Assembly (NCBI GenBank): GCA_949300515.1 | Contig: CASGEP010000021.1 | Coordinates: forward strand, 1-32,229 | Direction of reading: 5' to 3' | DNA: 32,229 bases | Source of the DNA: an uncultured bacterium | Lineage (GTDB): Bacteria > Cyanobacteriota > Vampirovibrionia > Gastranaerophilales > Gastranaerophilaceae | Part shown: one piece after another, positions 31,735 through 32,229 of the stretch | Position numbering within the stretch: the stretch's first letter is position 1 | Layout: each line of letters opens with the position of its first letter | The notes under the pieces: model-generated | The model's database searches: none | Seen by the model: only the letters and a program-made list of their open reading frames with translations | What the model was told of the DNA's origin: nothing | Made by a program: the position numbers and the translations under genes

Positions 31735-31806
31735 TTTCTATAAACTCTATTTGTTCCTTGCTTATTTCCTTTCTATAAACTCTATTTGTTCCTTGCTTAT
31801 TTCCTT
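31735..31806. repeat. Perfect 35-bp tandem duplication
   Basis: Bases 31735-31769 and 31770-31804 are identical, and the match runs on two bases further. Thirty-five is not a multiple of three, so the second copy shifts the frame of the minus-strand glycosyltransferase and creates its stop at 31764-31762. Confidence 0.97.
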
Positions 31807-32229
31807 GTTTATACCTTTGAATATTTCTTGAGTTTTTTTATAAATATCATCACTTTTAAAGTCATATTTGCCGACGGGCAAATTTTTATCAGCTTTGTTT
31901 ATGTACTCACAATCTTGTCCAAATAATGAAAACGGAATACCCATTTCTACACTGTAGTAAGTATACGAGCCGACAAGGTTTGAACAGCTGTATTTAAAGT
32001 TTTTTAAGATGTCGTAAAATCTTTGCCCGTATCGCACGTCAAAAGCGTTTCCTGCGGTGTATACGGGGATATTATTTTCAAGGAATATTTTGTGCTGTCC
32101 TTTGTTAATATCGTGCATATGCAGGCAAACACAAACGGGCTGCATATCTTGAGGTAATGATTTTAGATCATCTATATATTTTTTTATATCAAAATTTGAG
32201 TCAATTTCGGGTGTTGAATGTGAAGGAAA
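31762..32229 (-). CDS. Glycosyltransferase-like protein, 3' part, C-terminus cut by a duplication
   Basis: The 5' end lies beyond the right edge; 155 residues are visible. The pattern VCVCLHMHDINKG (near residue 32), IPVYTAGNAFD, RFYDILKNFKYSCSNLVGSY and SVEMGIPFSLFG resembles the C-terminal nucleotide-sugar-binding half of GT-B-like or capsule-type glycosyltransferases, where a His-rich strand and 'S..gS.....E.GIP' close the active site. Assignment is moderate. It ends EISKEQIEFIERK because of the 35-bp duplication. With one copy removed the frame continues EQIEFIEKFTSPKGAVSRLK and on into the FkbM gene without a stop. Confidence 0.6.
   Translation of the reverse strand, partial: FPSHSTPEIDSNFDIKKYIDDLKSLPQDMQPVCVCLHMHDINKGQHKIFLENNIPVYTAGNAFDVRYGQRFYDILKNFKYSCSNLVGSYTYYSVEMGIPFSLFGQDCEYINKADKNLPVGKYDFKSDDIYKKTQEIFKGINKEISKEQIEFIERK

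Noticed and set aside
1-32229. Search by eye for tRNA genes, CRISPR arrays, transposases, integrases, phage genes and riboswitches
   Set aside because: No cloverleaf, spaced repeat array, mobile-element protein or known riboswitch core was recognised; a covariance-model scan would be the decisive test.

Overview
The window reads as chromosomal DNA of a non-photosynthetic relative of the Cyanobacteria, most likely the Melainabacteria/Vampirovibrionia line (gut Gastranaerophilales type). The best single clue is an OmpR-family regulator at 15002-15748 that matches cyanobacterial RpaB (Ycf27) almost motif for motif. The DNA is AT-rich, no photosynthesis gene is present, and much of the rest is core housekeeping. 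The lineage call is inference from remembered protein families; no search was run.

Layout. Positions 1-462 hold the 3' end of a 23S rRNA, a 5S rRNA and the terminator of the rRNA operon; about 500 bases without a recognisable gene follow. From 964 to 4322 the minus strand carries a nucleotidyltransferase, a Gly-rich small protein, a TPR protein and a metallophosphoesterase. ispG (4358) and a small secreted protein (5495) run forward. From 11501 down to 5862 a tightly packed minus-strand operon encodes five membrane proteins in the order NuoJ-K-L-M-N, without any of the NADH-, iron-sulfur- or quinone-handling subunits of complex I nearby. proS-gatD, a coiled-coil protein and rpaB with an M14 peptidase run forward from 11681 to 16348, followed by a YqhD-like alcohol dehydrogenase (minus), a pilin-like protein, and rpmI-rplT. 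A membrane protein with a Spy/CpxP-like partner (minus), pheS (plus) and the minus-strand lipid operon rpmF-plsX-fabH-fabD-fabG plus an ankyrin protein follow. leuD-leuB and a small winged-helix gene diverge at 27.2 kb. From 28.9 kb to the right edge lies a surface-glycan locus with three glycosyltransferase-like genes and a FkbM methyltransferase.

How the genes work together: fabH/fabD/fabG/plsX make and hand over acyl chains for phospholipid; ispG makes isoprenoid precursor; gatD and the M14 peptidase touch peptidoglycan synthesis and recycling; leuDB belongs to leucine synthesis; proS, pheS and three ribosomal protein genes serve translation. Usual partners pheT, infC, acpP, murT and leuC are not in the window next to their usual neighbours.

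Most notable: (1) the glycan locus carries two lesions, a perfect 35-bp tandem duplication that throws a glycosyltransferase out of frame with the FkbM domain, and an apparent one-base insertion just after the start codon of a fucosyltransferase-like gene; (2) a perfect 51-bp in-frame tandem duplication lies in the TPR gene; (3) a repeated extended -10 promoter, TGNTAAAAT (TATGNTAAAAT in five of six cases), lies before six minus-strand genes and predicts nearly leaderless mRNAs at three; (4) the NuoJKLMN-only module has a Gln where NuoL normally has its key Glu; (5) a 19-bp perfect palindrome overlaps the leuD promoter; (6) ribosomal protein bL32 has an acidic extension as long as the protein itself. 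No CRISPR array, transposase, integrase, phage gene or tRNA was seen.
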